Assembly (NCBI RefSeq): GCF_000620805.1
Contig: NZ_KK211187.1
Coordinates: 114,894-178,893 of the forward strand
Length of the DNA: 64,000 nucleotides
Direction: 5' to 3'
Origin: Exiguobacterium undae DSM 14481
GTDB lineage: Bacteria; Bacillota; Bacilli; Exiguobacteriales; Exiguobacteriaceae
Part shown: piece by piece, positions 35,611 through 45,189 of the stretch
Numbering within the stretch: position 1 is the first letter of the stretch
How the letters are laid out: each line of letters starts with the position of its first letter
Position numbers and translations under genes: made by a program
Notes under the pieces: generated by a model
Database searches by the model: none
What the model saw: only the letters and a program-made list of their open reading frames with translations
What the model was told of the DNA's origin: nothing

Positions 35611-36066
35611 ATGAAAGCTTATCAATCCATGAAAGAAACCGTCATTACTGTCAGTGAACAAGATACGATCCGGACGGTGGTTGAACGTTTTATTGCATCC
35701 GGAATCAGCGGTGTTCCGGTCGTGAACGAACAGCAGGAGGTCGTCGGTTACATCAGTGACGGGGACATCATGCGGGCGATCGGGAAACATAAAGACATCA
35801 TCGTCGATACATTCGTCTACGTCGACGTCATCAAAGGCGATGACGAAAACTACGAAGAGCGTGTTCGGCATATCTTGAATCGACCGGTCATGGAGATGGC
35901 ACGGCGAAAAGTCGTCACAGCGACGGTGGAGACCGAGATGGAAGAAATCGCGGCGACGCTAGGCGCGAAACGGATTAAAAAACTGCCGATTCTAAAAGAC
36001 GGAAAGCTCGTCGGAATCATCAGTCGTGGTGACGTCATCCGTCACTCCTTTAAACAGTTTATTTAA
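35611..36066 (+). CDS. Tandem CBS-domain protein
   Basis: A 151-residue protein consisting of two CBS modules (about residues 8-60 and 80-150): TVVERFIASGISGVPVVNEQQEVVGYISDGDIMRAI and AATLGAKRIKKLPILKDGKLVGIISRGDVIRH. CBS pairs bind adenosine nucleotides or SAM and regulate other proteins. It starts with aaaggggaa upstream and precedes an MFS exporter by 15 bp, both under the MarR-type operators. Confidence 0.88.
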   Translation: MKAYQSMKETVITVSEQDTIRTVVERFIASGISGVPVVNEQQEVVGYISDGDIMRAIGKHKDIIVDTFVYVDVIKGDDENYEERVRHILNRPVMEMARRKVVTATVETEMEEIAATLGAKRIKKLPILKDGKLVGIISRGDVIRHSFKQFI

Positions 36067-36081
36067 GAAAGAAGGATTCAT

Positions 36082-37320
36082 ATGGCTCTTGCTGAAAAAA
36101 CAACGACACTTGCGCCTGAAACAGTCTTGGCTGAAAGCAAACAAGGTTTGCTGCATCAGCCGATTGCGGTTTGGGCGGTATTTTTTGCCAGTATCACGGC
36201 ATTCATGGGGATGGGGCTTGTCAATCCGGTCTTACCAACGATTGCCGACAATCTAGAAGCTTCCAAAAGTGAAGTCACATTGCTGTTTACGAGTTATAAC
36301 GCCGTCATGGCGTTTGCGATGCTGATCACCGGTGCGATTTCGTCCCGGATCGGTCAAAAAGGAACATTGATGCTCGGGATCGCCGTCATTGCGGTTGTCG
36401 CCGGTTTCGCGTCACAAGCCGACAGCATCTGGACGCTCGTCGCTTTACGCGGCGGTTGGGGACTCGGGAACGCCTTGTTCGTTGCGACGGCCCTTGCCGC
36501 GATCGTTTCCCTGTCATCCGGCGGAACGGCGAAAGCGATCATCTTATATGAAGCAGCGGTCGGTCTCGGGATTTCAATCGGTCCATTGCTGGGCGGGACA
36601 CTTGGTTCGATTACATGGCGTGCGCCGTTCATGGGTGTTGCGACGATCATGGTCATCGCGTTCCTCGTCTTGTTGTTCTTGATGCCAAAACCAGTTGCGA
36701 CGGCGACACCACCGAAAAAGATTTCGTTGCTGGCACCGTTCCAGGCAATGAAACACCGGTCATTACTGACACTCGGAATCGTTGCTGCCCTGTATAACGT
36801 CGGATTCTTCACGATCATGGCGTATGCGCCGTTCGTCATGAAGCTGCCGGCACAAGGGCTCGGGTTTGTCTTCCTCGGTTGGGGGATGTTGCTCGCCTTG
36901 ACGTCCGTCCTGACAGCACCAAAATTAAAACAATGGCTCGGGACGATCAAAGCGATGGTACTGATGCTTCTCTTATTCGCCGTCTTGTTACTGCTAATGG
37001 GGATCTTTACCGAAACACCAGCAGTCGTCATCGTCTGTGTCATTCTTGCCGGAGCTGTGCTCGGGAACAATAACACTTTGATTACGACAGCAGTCATGGA
37101 TGCAGCGCCGGTCGAACGCTCGACAGCATCAGCAGCATACAGTTTCTTACGTTTTCTCGGGGCAGCCATCGCACCGTTCATGGCCGGTAAATTGGCTGAA
37201 ATTTTTAATGCCAACCTGCCGTTTTACGTCGGGAGTGCATTTGTCTTATTGTCTGTCGTCATCATCGGGGTCAATCTCAAACACATTCGTCATATCGATA
37301 CAACAGACAGCGGACATTAA
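36082..37320 (+). CDS. MFS transporter, multidrug-type
   Basis: A 412-residue, 12-helix major facilitator protein. FMGMGLVNPVLPTIADNLEASKSEVTLLFTSYNAVMAFAMLITGAISSRIGQKGTLMLG is the N-terminal half signature with the loop 2-3 motif (GAISSRIGQKGTLM). The LYEAAVGLGISIGPLLGG antiporter motif C is typical of drug/proton antiporters. It lies behind a CBS gene and opposite a MarR repressor, a common arrangement for inducible efflux. Substrate unknown. Confidence 0.85.
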   Translation: MALAEKTTTLAPETVLAESKQGLLHQPIAVWAVFFASITAFMGMGLVNPVLPTIADNLEASKSEVTLLFTSYNAVMAFAMLITGAISSRIGQKGTLMLGIAVIAVVAGFASQADSIWTLVALRGGWGLGNALFVATALAAIVSLSSGGTAKAIILYEAAVGLGISIGPLLGGTLGSITWRAPFMGVATIMVIAFLVLLFLMPKPVATATPPKKISLLAPFQAMKHRSLLTLGIVAALYNVGFFTIMAYAPFVMKLPAQGLGFVFLGWGMLLALTSVLTAPKLKQWLGTIKAMVLMLLLFAVLLLLMGIFTETPAVVIVCVILAGAVLGNNNTLITTAVMDAAPVERSTASAAYSFLRFLGAAIAPFMAGKLAEIFNANLPFYVGSAFVLLSVVIIGVNLKHIRHIDTTDSGH

Positions 37321-37330
37321 TGCCAACAGC

Positions 37331-37376
37331 AAACGTCCCTTCTTTCGCAAAACCAGCGAAGGGAGGGACGTTTTTT
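37331..37376 (+). terminator. Terminator after MFS exporter gene
   Basis: AACGTCCC and GGGACGTT outer arms with inner CTTCTTTCGC/GCGAAGG pairing, then TTTTTT. Confidence 0.85.
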
Positions 37377-37382
37377 GAGCGT

Positions 37383-37805
37383 TCAAGACCGTGGATACGT
37401 CGTTTCCAGAAAAGCGACGGAGTGAACGATCAGCTCTCGTAAGACAAGCAGGTCGACATCTGCTAGTTTATTAATATAGACACAGCTTTTTCCGGTCTTG
37501 TGTTTGCCGAGACGCGCGAGGAATTGCTCACGCTCCGGACCTGTTGCGAAATAGAGGCTGATGTTCGCTTTGCGGGGCGAGAATCCGACAAGAAATGAGT
37601 CGCCTTCATGTCCGGAAGAATACCGATAGTGATAGTGACCGAATCCAATCATCGTGTCACCCCACATAACAGCCGGATAACCCGTCATCTCTTCAAAAAT
37701 CTGCCGCAATTGTTCACAGTCCGTCCGTTTTGACACTGGCGTGATCGTACTCAAAAAGGCATCGACGCTTTGATCCGTCGGTAACGTCTTTTGCTGATCA
37801 GTCAT
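37383..37805 (-). CDS. DUF1801 family protein
   Basis: A 140-residue protein. The VDAFLSTI start, EEMTGYPAVMWGDTMIGFGHYHYRYSSGHEGDSFLVGFSPRKANISLYF middle and LGKHKTGKSCVYINKLADVDLLVLRELI C-terminus are characteristic of DUF1801 (YdhG-like) proteins, a fold related to iron chaperone/frataxin-like proteins but without an established role. RBS aaaggag. It stands alone between convergent and divergent neighbours. Confidence 0.9.
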   Translation of the reverse strand: MTDQQKTLPTDQSVDAFLSTITPVSKRTDCEQLRQIFEEMTGYPAVMWGDTMIGFGHYHYRYSSGHEGDSFLVGFSPRKANISLYFATGPEREQFLARLGKHKTGKSCVYINKLADVDLLVLRELIVHSVAFLETTYPRS

Positions 37806-37901
37806 AAGAAAACTCCTTTCGTGAGTGGGCGACGGTCATTTCGATTCGTTACAAAACCATTCCCTGTCTAACGGAGATTCATTCAAAAAGAGGTGATTTA
37901 G

Positions 37902-38258
37902 TTGAACCATGTGATTTCATTTACGGGATATGACGAGACGATTGACTGGCACATCGTCGAAGTGAATGAAGCGTTGGCTACATTACAAATCGACGTGTGG
38001 CATCAGGATAAAAGGATCCATCAGATGACGTTATCGTTTGAAGAATATGACCGATTTGCCCATGAATTTCGGATTGTTCATGAGCAGTTTCCGGGAATCG
38101 TTTCCTTTGAAAACGCTGGGTTTATATTTGAATTGATCTACAACCGGCTGGGGCATGTTCGAATCGACTGGCGTCACGTTGACGAATCAAACCATACATT
38201 ACAGTCTGATCAAAGTTATGTTGGGCAAGCCCTTGGCTTGATCGGCGTGTACACTTAA
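37902..38258 (+). CDS. Hypothetical protein, WapI-like
   Basis: A 118-residue, beta-rich acidic protein starting at TTG 37902 after aagaggtgattt. The LSFEEYDRFAHEFRIVHEQFPGIVSFEN...FELIYNRLGHVRIDWRH pattern resembles the WapI group of immunity-like proteins (similarity is by eye and modest). No wapA or other polymorphic toxin gene is nearby, so it may be an orphan immunity protein or unrelated. A strong bidirectional terminator follows. Confidence 0.6.
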   Translation: MNHVISFTGYDETIDWHIVEVNEALATLQIDVWHQDKRIHQMTLSFEEYDRFAHEFRIVHEQFPGIVSFENAGFIFELIYNRLGHVRIDWRHVDESNHTLQSDQSYVGQALGLIGVYT

Positions 38259-38302
38259 AAATCCTCCATTCGTCGTGTAAGAGACGAATGGAGGATTTTT
38301 TT
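38257..38302. terminator. Bidirectional terminator between WapI-like and M20 genes
   Basis: 17-bp stem AAAATCCTCCATTCGTC with GACGAATGGAGGATTTT and an 8-nt loop. Confidence 0.9.
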
Positions 38303-39458
38303 AGGTATATGAATGGAGCGCTAAACGCGTGCACAACTCGATCGTTTCTTCATATTCCGATAAAGGAATGGACTCATCGATTTGGTGCGCCAGCCGAAAA
38401 TCGTGGAAAGAAGCAACGGCAATCGGGAAGCTTCGGGCGGCCTGACTGAACATGGCGCCGTCTGTTCCTCCAGGAATCGCGACGCGTCGTGTCGGCTGAC
38501 GGCGAATGGATTCCATCGTTGTTGCGACGACATGCAAGAACAGGTCCTCGGAATCAGTTTCACAGGATGGAATCTCCTTGATGACAGTGACTTTCATCGA
38601 AAAGCTGTCGTCCTGTTCACGCAGACGTTGATTGATTTCTTCCAGTGCGGTTAAGACCTGTTCCCGTCCGAATCCGGGAATCGTCCGGATGTCCATATAA
38701 AATGCAGCTTGGCTCGGAATGACGTTTGGACCTTCACCGCCCGTAATGGACGTGATGGAAGCGACGACCGGACCGAGCTCCGGATGACTGTGAGTGGTGA
38801 TCGTAAACCGGTCGGATTTGATTTCTCGAATCACACGATACAGATCATCGATGGCATTTTGACCGAGTTGGGGCGAAGAGCTGTGAGCGCTTTTACCCGT
38901 ACACGATACTTCCACGCCGACGACTCCTTTTTGGGCGTAGCCAAGAAAACCGCTTGTCGGTTCCGTAATCAACAGAGCGTCCAAATCATCTGCGTCACCA
39001 CGTTCTGTTAAATGACGGGCCCCGGTCATCCCGTTTTCTTCGTCGGATGTGATCAACAATTTCAGATGGTTTGGTAAGTCATCCCGTTGGTTCAATTCAA
39101 GCATCATGCTGACCATTGCCATGACACCGGATTTCATATCGGAGGCGCCACGTCCGTAGATGCGTCCTTGCTCGATTTCGCCGCCGAACGGATCCTTTGT
39201 CCACTCGCTGAGTTGAACAGGCACGGTATCCAGATGACCCGAGAAGCCAATCGTTTTCGGGTGAACGGCCGAAACGCCGGCTTGGATCGTTGCGACGAGA
39301 CAAATCCGTTTAGGTGACACCTCGATCCATTCCGTCTCGATTCCGTGTGACGTCAGTAAATCATAGACGTACGCGGCGACGTTCTCTTCCCCGTCGAGTG
39401 GATTGGTGCTTTGAATTTGTAAACAGCGTTGTAAATAAGTAATCGATTCTGTAAGCAT
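38301..39458 (-). CDS. M20 family metallopeptidase (ArgE/DapE-like)
   Basis: A 385-residue zinc amidohydrolase. GFSGHLDTVP has the first metal ligand and general Asp; GRGASDMKSGV contains the bridging Asp; ITSDEENGMTGARH has the catalytic glutamates; GGTDGAMF and LAHQIDESIPLSEYEE are the C-terminal metal-site region. The pattern is nearest to succinyl-diaminopimelate desuccinylase or acetylornithine deacetylase-like proteins, which hydrolyse N-acylated amino acids or short peptides. RBS agggggag. It stands alone, so the physiological substrate is not known. Confidence 0.9.
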   Translation of the reverse strand: MLTESITYLQRCLQIQSTNPLDGEENVAAYVYDLLTSHGIETEWIEVSPKRICLVATIQAGVSAVHPKTIGFSGHLDTVPVQLSEWTKDPFGGEIEQGRIYGRGASDMKSGVMAMVSMMLELNQRDDLPNHLKLLITSDEENGMTGARHLTERGDADDLDALLITEPTSGFLGYAQKGVVGVEVSCTGKSAHSSSPQLGQNAIDDLYRVIREIKSDRFTITTHSHPELGPVVASITSITGGEGPNVIPSQAAFYMDIRTIPGFGREQVLTALEEINQRLREQDDSFSMKVTVIKEIPSCETDSEDLFLHVVATTMESIRRQPTRRVAIPGGTDGAMFSQAARSFPIAVASFHDFRLAHQIDESIPLSEYEETIELCTRLALHSYT

Positions 39459-39573
39459 AGTTTCTCCCCCTTTATTTTACTTTTCCCGTTCAAAAGTAGT
39501 TCAGTGAGGTAAACTAATGCCCAAAACATTTAAGCGTCTCGAATTTCTTAGGGTCAAACCGTTCAAAAATGAA

Positions 39574-39611
39574 CAAAAAAAGCACGGCTCCACAAGTAGG
39601 AACCGTGCTGA
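39574..39611 (-). terminator. Terminator of the SDR gene
   Basis: On the minus strand AGCACGG..CC and GG..CCGTGCT arms (one mismatch), then a seven-T run. Confidence 0.8.
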
Positions 39612-39623
39612 AAAAAACGTCGC

Positions 39624-40445
39624 TTATTCCGCGTCTGTTTTCCATTTATCATCGATTAACATTTCACCCGGCCACGTATAGGCCATGATGCCGCCGTCAG
39701 CCGTGATGTCTTCACCCGTAACGTATGAACTGTCATCTGAAGCGAGGAACAAGGCAACCGTTGCCATCTCACGCGGTTTACCGAGGCGACCGAGTGGTGT
39801 GATCCAAGCATTGGCATCACGGAACTGCTTCCCTTGCTCTTCTTCTTTTCCGCCGACGAGTGTATCGATGAGCGGCGTTTCGATTGTTCCCGGCGAAAGC
39901 GAGTTGACGCGGATGCCTTCCCGGGCATAGTCGATTGCCATCGCGCGTGTGAAGTTGGCGATGCCGCCTTTTGCCGCGTTATATCCGGAACGATTCAAGT
40001 CGGCCGCACGTCCCGACATCGATGACGTGTTGATGATCGATCCGCCGTTTTTCAGCATCAATGGAATGACAAACTTACTCGTCAAGAAAGTCCCCCGTAA
40101 ATCGACGGCGATGATTTGGTCAAACAGTTCGATCGGATATTCATGGACTTTCCCGCCTTGCTGATCAATCCCGGCATTGTTGAACAGGACATCAACCGTC
40201 CCGTATGTAGACGCTAAATGGTCTGCGAGCTGTTTTACGCTATCGACTTGTGAGACGTCGACATGAACCGCTTCTGCTTTTCCGCCTGCCTGCTCAATCT
40301 GTTTGACCGTTGCTTGTGCTTTTTCCAGATCAACATCCGCACAGACGACGGTCGCTCCCTGTTCTGCAAAAACGAGTGCCGTTGCCTGGCCGATTCCTGT
40401 CGCCGATCCGGTAATGACTGCTACTTTATTCTCAAGTCGTTTCAT
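39624..40445 (-). CDS. SDR family oxidoreductase
   Basis: A 273-residue short-chain dehydrogenase. TGSATGIGQA is the cofactor motif, with CADVD after the second strand (Asp indicates NAD preference). NNAGI, the serine in SIINTSSM and YNAAK form the catalytic Ser-Tyr-Lys set. The C-terminal ASDDSSYVTGEDITADGG is family-typical. ATG 40445 follows ggaggaga; the longer ORF to 40529 lacks a ribosome site. Substrate unknown. Confidence 0.9.
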   Translation of the reverse strand: MKRLENKVAVITGSATGIGQATALVFAEQGATVVCADVDLEKAQATVKQIEQAGGKAEAVHVDVSQVDSVKQLADHLASTYGTVDVLFNNAGIDQQGGKVHEYPIELFDQIIAVDLRGTFLTSKFVIPLMLKNGGSIINTSSMSGRAADLNRSGYNAAKGGIANFTRAMAIDYAREGIRVNSLSPGTIETPLIDTLVGGKEEEQGKQFRDANAWITPLGRLGKPREMATVALFLASDDSSYVTGEDITADGGIMAYTWPGEMLIDDKWKTDAE

Positions 40446-40533
40446 AAAAAAATCTCCTCCTGAAAAGTAATGTCCGATTTTGTGCTTTACCTTATGAAAC
40501 ATTCCCTCCGCGAATCGAGCTAAACCCATCGAA

Positions 40534-41466
40534 GTGTCTAACGTTTTGGAGGAACGGGAACATCAAAAAACAGGAAAGCGCAAAACGAAAGGAATGAGAA
40601 CGCTGACATCAGAGCAATGGGAATATGCAAAAAAATTATTAGAGGAAGCCGTGCAGCACCAAATCGAGTTGGCACGTGGACCGATGCGAAACGAATTGAT
40701 TGAGGGAACGACACCCGTCTTATGGTTTGGTGACGTCTCGAAGAAAAGCTGGTTGACGGTCGCGACGAATCCGTCAGCCGGACAATTTTTGAATAAGGAA
40801 GGAACGATGCGTTTTGATTCGACGGGTCCGTTCTTTTTACTTGAGCCGGATATGTCTTTAGAGACCTATCTAACGGAGCAACACGTTGAACAAACGATCG
40901 ACAAGTTTAATCACTATTTTCAACAACCTGATGTTTATAAGACATGGTTCGGAAAGGAACAGGGTGGAAAACTGGAAGGGTTCTTAAATGGATTTGGGGG
41001 GTCCTTTTATGATGACGCTCTTCTTCCGGTCATCCATACGGATTTTTTTCCGTTCCCGACCAGACGCTACATGGGGACGATTGCGATGCGGCAGGATCTC
41101 GAACAGACGGACTTTGGACAAACTTTTTTGAAAAAGCTGCTGCCGTTGTTTTCCCTGCATGGCATCATTTTGCTCGGACGCGAGCACACGGACCGTTTCC
41201 GGAAACTGGATCCAAGCATCACGTGGCAAGAACCCGTCGCGTTGACCGATTATCCGGATGCCGTCGTCGAATTTGGTTATTCCGCTGCATTCGGGATTCC
41301 GATCATCGGACTTCACTTTAAACCAAGCGAACAGTTCCTTGGTCTCGGCAGTCGTCCTGACGACAAGGGCCGGAGTCACGGAACATATGGTTCGACAAAA
41401 GGACTGCGTGATATCGGACGGCAGGTGCGGCAAAAACTGGAGGCACTCGATGAATTGGAGGATTGA
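40534..41466 (+). CDS. Uncharacterised protein with uracil-DNA-glycosylase-like motif
   Basis: A protein of up to 310 residues with no confident family. VLWFGDVSKKSWLTVATNPSAGQF resembles the strand-NP motif of the uracil-DNA glycosylase fold, and GIILLGREHTDRFRKL plus the later GLHFKPSEQ loop would occupy the other UDG-motif positions; catalysis is unproven. The start is unclear: GTG 40534 has no ribosome site, while ATG 40594 (MRTLTSEQWEYAKKLLEEA) has a purine-rich leader and would give 290 residues. The coding sequence ends inside the htpG promoter. Confidence 0.6.
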   Translation: MSNVLEEREHQKTGKRKTKGMRTLTSEQWEYAKKLLEEAVQHQIELARGPMRNELIEGTTPVLWFGDVSKKSWLTVATNPSAGQFLNKEGTMRFDSTGPFFLLEPDMSLETYLTEQHVEQTIDKFNHYFQQPDVYKTWFGKEQGGKLEGFLNGFGGSFYDDALLPVIHTDFFPFPTRRYMGTIAMRQDLEQTDFGQTFLKKLLPLFSLHGIILLGREHTDRFRKLDPSITWQEPVALTDYPDAVVEFGYSAAFGIPIIGLHFKPSEQFLGLGSRPDDKGRSHGTYGSTKGLRDIGRQVRQKLEALDELED

Positions 41467-41527
41467 CAGTCGTTTTTGTATCCGTAATAATGGAAATGAA
41501 TTAGCACTCTGTCTTATAGAGTGCTAA
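41463..41527 (+). promoter_or_regulatory. htpG promoter and CIRCE operator
   Basis: TTGACA (41463-41468) and TAATAA/AATAAT (16-17 bp apart) form the promoter. CIRCE (TTAGCACTC at 41501-41509, 9-bp centre, GAGTGCTAA at 41519-41527) is a perfect match and implies HrcA repression. Confidence 0.92.
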
Positions 41528-41549
41528 AAAATACATGGGGGTATCGAAA

Positions 41550-43415
41550 ATGGAAACGAAACAATTTAAAGCAGAATCCAAGCGATTGCTCGAAATGATG
41601 ATTCATTCCATCTACACACACAAGGAAATCTTTTTACGTGAGTTGATTTCGAACGCCAGTGACGCAATGGATAAGATTTACTACAAAGCGTTGACGGACG
41701 AGACGATTACGTTCGACAAGGATGCTTACAAAATTACGATTCAGCCGAACCCTAAAACCCGTCAACTGATTTTACGCGATACAGGAATCGGAATGACAAA
41801 AGAAGAGCTCGAAGAAAACCTCGGAACGATTGCCAAAAGCGGATCGCTCGCCTTTAAGGCAGAAAATGAATCGCAAGACGGTCATGATATCATCGGACAG
41901 TTCGGCGTCGGTTTTTATTCCGCCTTCATGGTCGCCGACACCGTGACGGTCGTCACGAAACCGTTTGGCAGTGACGTCGCTTATAAGTGGGAGTCACACG
42001 GGGTCGACGGACATACGATCGAAGAGGTCGAAAAAGAGACCGTCGGAACAGACATCACACTTCATATCAAAGCCAACGAAGACGAAGAGAACTACGATGA
42101 ATATTTGGAACCACACCGTCTGCGGAGTATCGTCAAGAAATACTCGGACTTCATCCGTTATCCGATCGAGATGGAGGAAACGGAACAACGTCCGGTCGAC
42201 GGATCAGATGAAACAGAGACGGTCACGGTCATGAAAACGGTCAACAGCATGGTCCCGATCTGGCGGAAAAACAAACGGGAGCTGACGGATGAGGACTACC
42301 GTAACTTCTATCAGGAAAAACGTTACGGATTTGATGCGCCGATCAAACACATTCACATCAGTGCCGATGGAGCCGTCCGTTATCAATCGATCTTGTTCAT
42401 TCCAGAACAGCCTTCCTTTGATTATTATTCAAAAGAGTTCGAGAAGGGGCTGGAACTGTATGCGAACGGCGTCTTGATCATGGAAAAATGCAGTGATCTG
42501 CTGCCGGATCATTTTAGCTTCGTCAAAGGGATGGTCGATTCAGAAGACTTGTCGCTCAACATCTCGCGTGAAATGCTGCAACATGATCGCCAGTTGAAGT
42601 TGATCGCCAAAAACATTCAAAGCAAAATCAAGACACAACTTGAAGCGTTGCTTCGGGACGACCGGGAAAAATACGAGACGTTTTATCAAGCCTTTGGCCG
42701 TCAATTGAAGTTTGGTATCTACAATGATTACGGCATGCAAAAGGATACGGTCAAAGACCTCGTCCTGTTCCATTCGGCGAAAGAGAAAAAACTGGTAACG
42801 CTCGCAGAATACGTCGCCGCGATGCCGGAAGACCAGAAGTACATCTATTATGCGTCAGGGGAGAGCACGGACCGGTTGGATAAATTGCCGCAGTCGGAGC
42901 TCGTCAAGGACAAAGGATTCGATATCCTTTACTTCACGGAAGAGATTGATGAATTTGCGATTCAGATGCTGCTCAATTACGACGGGAAAGAATTCAAGTC
43001 CGTCACGAGCAGCGATCTCGGAATCGAGCAGACGGATCAAGCCGAAACGACGGAGACACAAGTCGAGATGTTTAACGCGATGCAGGACGTACTGGCGGGA
43101 CAGGTGAAAGAGGTCAAAGCTTCAACACGCTTGAAGTCACATCCGGTCTGCTTCGCGACGGATGGTGCGGTTTCAATCGAAATGGAGAAAATCCTCAAAT
43201 CGATGCCGAACAATCAAGATGTCGCAGCCGTGAAAATTCTCGAATTGAACACGTCGCACGATGTGTTCCAGGCGATTGAGACGGCCTATGCCGAGGATCG
43301 TCCGAAATTCGAACTGTATACTAAACTGATGTATCAACAAGCGTTATTGATTGAAGGATTGCCGATCGAAGACCCGGTTGCCTTTGCGAATGAAGTCTGC
43401 GCGTTGATGGTCTGA
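41550..43415 (+). CDS. htpG: Molecular chaperone HtpG (Hsp90)
   Basis: A 621-residue ATP-dependent chaperone. N-terminal ATPase motifs: [39 protein letters not shown]; the middle domain runs to about 480 and the C-terminal dimerisation domain ends in the usual hydrophobic region. ATG 41550 is used because ggggg sits eight bases upstream; an ATG at 41535 would extend it by five residues. In Bacillus subtilis htpG is not HrcA-controlled, so the CIRCE here is a difference worth noting. Confidence 0.97.
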   Translation: METKQFKAESKRLLEMMIHSIYTHKEIFLRELISNASDAMDKIYYKALTDETITFDKDAYKITIQPNPKTRQLILRDTGIGMTKEELEENLGTIAKSGSLAFKAENESQDGHDIIGQFGVGFYSAFMVADTVTVVTKPFGSDVAYKWESHGVDGHTIEEVEKETVGTDITLHIKANEDEENYDEYLEPHRLRSIVKKYSDFIRYPIEMEETEQRPVDGSDETETVTVMKTVNSMVPIWRKNKRELTDEDYRNFYQEKRYGFDAPIKHIHISADGAVRYQSILFIPEQPSFDYYSKEFEKGLELYANGVLIMEKCSDLLPDHFSFVKGMVDSEDLSLNISREMLQHDRQLKLIAKNIQSKIKTQLEALLRDDREKYETFYQAFGRQLKFGIYNDYGMQKDTVKDLVLFHSAKEKKLVTLAEYVAAMPEDQKYIYYASGESTDRLDKLPQSELVKDKGFDILYFTEEIDEFAIQMLLNYDGKEFKSVTSSDLGIEQTDQAETTETQVEMFNAMQDVLAGQVKEVKASTRLKSHPVCFATDGAVSIEMEKILKSMPNNQDVAAVKILELNTSHDVFQAIETAYAEDRPKFELYTKLMYQQALLIEGLPIEDPVAFANEVCALMV

Positions 43416-43431
43416 ACAAAAAAGGCATAAC

Positions 43432-43471
43432 AAAAAGCCGGATCCGATGTAATCATCGGTCCGGCTTTTTG
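43432..43471. terminator. Terminator between htpG and NhaC-family gene
   Basis: AAAAAGCCGGA and TCCGGCTTTTT-like arms with an inner CCGATG/CATCGG stem; usable from both sides. Confidence 0.88.
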
Positions 43472-43499
43472 AATAGAATGTTTGTTTCACAGACTTCCG

Positions 43500-45083
43500 T
43501 TATTCCGAACGAAGTTGCGACGGGACTTCACCGCGTCGTGAAAGAACGTTCAACATGACGAGGAAGATCAAGAAGGCGACAAGCGCACCGATGAATCCGA
43601 ACACCGACGAACCGGTGACACCGAGTATAAGGTATCCGACTGCCGACGTTGCGGCACCAATCAACGCGTACGGCAATTGTGTCGTGACGTGATCGATATG
43701 GTGCGATCCGGCACCGGTCGAGCTGAGAATCGTCGTATCGGAAATCGGTGAACAGTGGTCACCGAAGACGGATCCGGCAAGGACTGCGGCAAGTGTTGGC
43801 AACAACAGACTCGGCTCAACCGCCATGATGAGGTCAGCACCGATCGGTAACATGATACCGAATGTGCCCCAACTTGTTCCGGTTGAGAATGCCATGATAC
43901 TCGCGATTAAGAACAACAGGAACGGCAGATAAGAAGCGGGAATGGATTTGCTGACGAAACTGGCAAGGTAATCCCCCGTCTTCATGTCGCCGATGACAGC
44001 GATGATCGTCCAAGCGAACAATAGAATGACGACCGCCGGCCACATCGATTTCATTCCTGCCCAAATGCTGATGCGGTAATCACGTGCCGGAATCTTCCGA
44101 CCGATCAACATCAAGAAGGCAACGATTAAACTGATGACGACACCTGCGACGAGAGAACGTGTCACGTCCGTCGATTCGAAGGCACCAATCAATGTAAAGG
44201 GACGATCGTCAGCGGCAAGCGCCTGAGCACCCGTCCAAAGAAGAGCTGTGACGGTCGCGATGACCAATACGATAATCGGGACGACCAAGTCACGGACTTT
44301 TCCATTATCGTGCTCTTTGACCTCTTCCGCCATTCCCATCGGAGTACCTTTGTTGGCGTCAAACAACTCACCTTGTAAAGCCCGCAATTCATGCGTCCGC
44401 ATCGGTCCAACGGCAATTCCCGTATAGGCGATGTAGAGCGTCAGCAACAAAGCGAAGATGGCATAGAAGTTTAACGGCACAATCATCATGAAGGCACTGA
44501 ACGCTGAGTAATCGGTGATCGAATGTGTCGTCAAGATCCCGGCGATGATCGAGATGATGAAGGCACCCCAGCTGGATAACGGACTGATGACACAGACCGG
44601 TGCAGCAGTTGAATCAATGATATACGCCAATTTGGCCCGTGAGACACCGCGACGGTCCGTTAACGGTCGACTGACGTTTCCGACGGCCAGACTGTTAAAG
44701 TAATCATCGATGAAGATTAAGATACCTAGGCCGAAAGCGGCGAGTCGGGCTCCACGCGCCGTCTTGACGTGTGTTGTTGCCCATTCGCCGAAGGCACGGG
44801 CACCACCTGATGTTTGAATCAGTGTCGACAAGACACCGAGCAACAGTAAGAAGACGAGTAATAAGACGTTCCATTCATTTAAAGCCCCGTCTGCCCAAAA
44901 CAGACTGAAGATATTTTTCCCGAGATAAACAACGGTATCGATCGGATTGAAGCTGTGGAGCAATAACGCTCCGACTAAAATACCGACACCGAGTGAGATG
45001 ACGACTTTTCGTGTAACGATCGCCAAGACGATGGCGATGACCGCCGGCGCAAGCGCGACGATGGAATCTGAATAGTTGACCAT
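43500..45083 (-). CDS. NhaC-family transporter, probable lysine carrier
   Basis: A 527-residue protein with about 12-13 transmembrane segments. ILIFIDDYFNSLAVGNVSRPLTDR and SDTTILSSTGAGSHHIDHVTTQLPYAL are motifs of the NhaC Na+/H+ antiporter family. Some NhaC members under L-box control have been predicted to be lysine transporters (the LysW group), and here a lysine riboswitch precedes the gene, so lysine is the likely substrate (inference). ATG 45083 follows ggaggaggaac; the longer ORF reaches 45128, into the riboswitch terminator region. Confidence 0.82.
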   Translation of the reverse strand: MVNYSDSIVALAPAVIAIVLAIVTRKVVISLGVGILVGALLLHSFNPIDTVVYLGKNIFSLFWADGALNEWNVLLLVFLLLLGVLSTLIQTSGGARAFGEWATTHVKTARGARLAAFGLGILIFIDDYFNSLAVGNVSRPLTDRRGVSRAKLAYIIDSTAAPVCVISPLSSWGAFIISIIAGILTTHSITDYSAFSAFMMIVPLNFYAIFALLLTLYIAYTGIAVGPMRTHELRALQGELFDANKGTPMGMAEEVKEHDNGKVRDLVVPIIVLVIATVTALLWTGAQALAADDRPFTLIGAFESTDVTRSLVAGVVISLIVAFLMLIGRKIPARDYRISIWAGMKSMWPAVVILLFAWTIIAVIGDMKTGDYLASFVSKSIPASYLPFLLFLIASIMAFSTGTSWGTFGIMLPIGADLIMAVEPSLLLPTLAAVLAGSVFGDHCSPISDTTILSSTGAGSHHIDHVTTQLPYALIGAATSAVGYLILGVTGSSVFGFIGALVAFLIFLVMLNVLSRRGEVPSQLRSE

Positions 45084-45130
45084 GGTTGTGGTTCCTCCTC
45101 CTTTTTTAGAAGATGAGACCCGTTGCACAG

Positions 45131-45172
45131 AAAAAAAGCAAGGGCACCGGCAACAAAGCCGACACCCTTGCT
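45131..45172 (-). terminator. Regulatory terminator of the lysine riboswitch
   Basis: Minus strand: AGCAAGGGTGTCGGC with GCCGGTGCCCTTGCT pairing (near-perfect), then seven T. It stands between aptamer and NhaC-family coding start. Confidence 0.88.
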
Positions 45173-45189
45173 GGATGCGTCTTTCTTAG

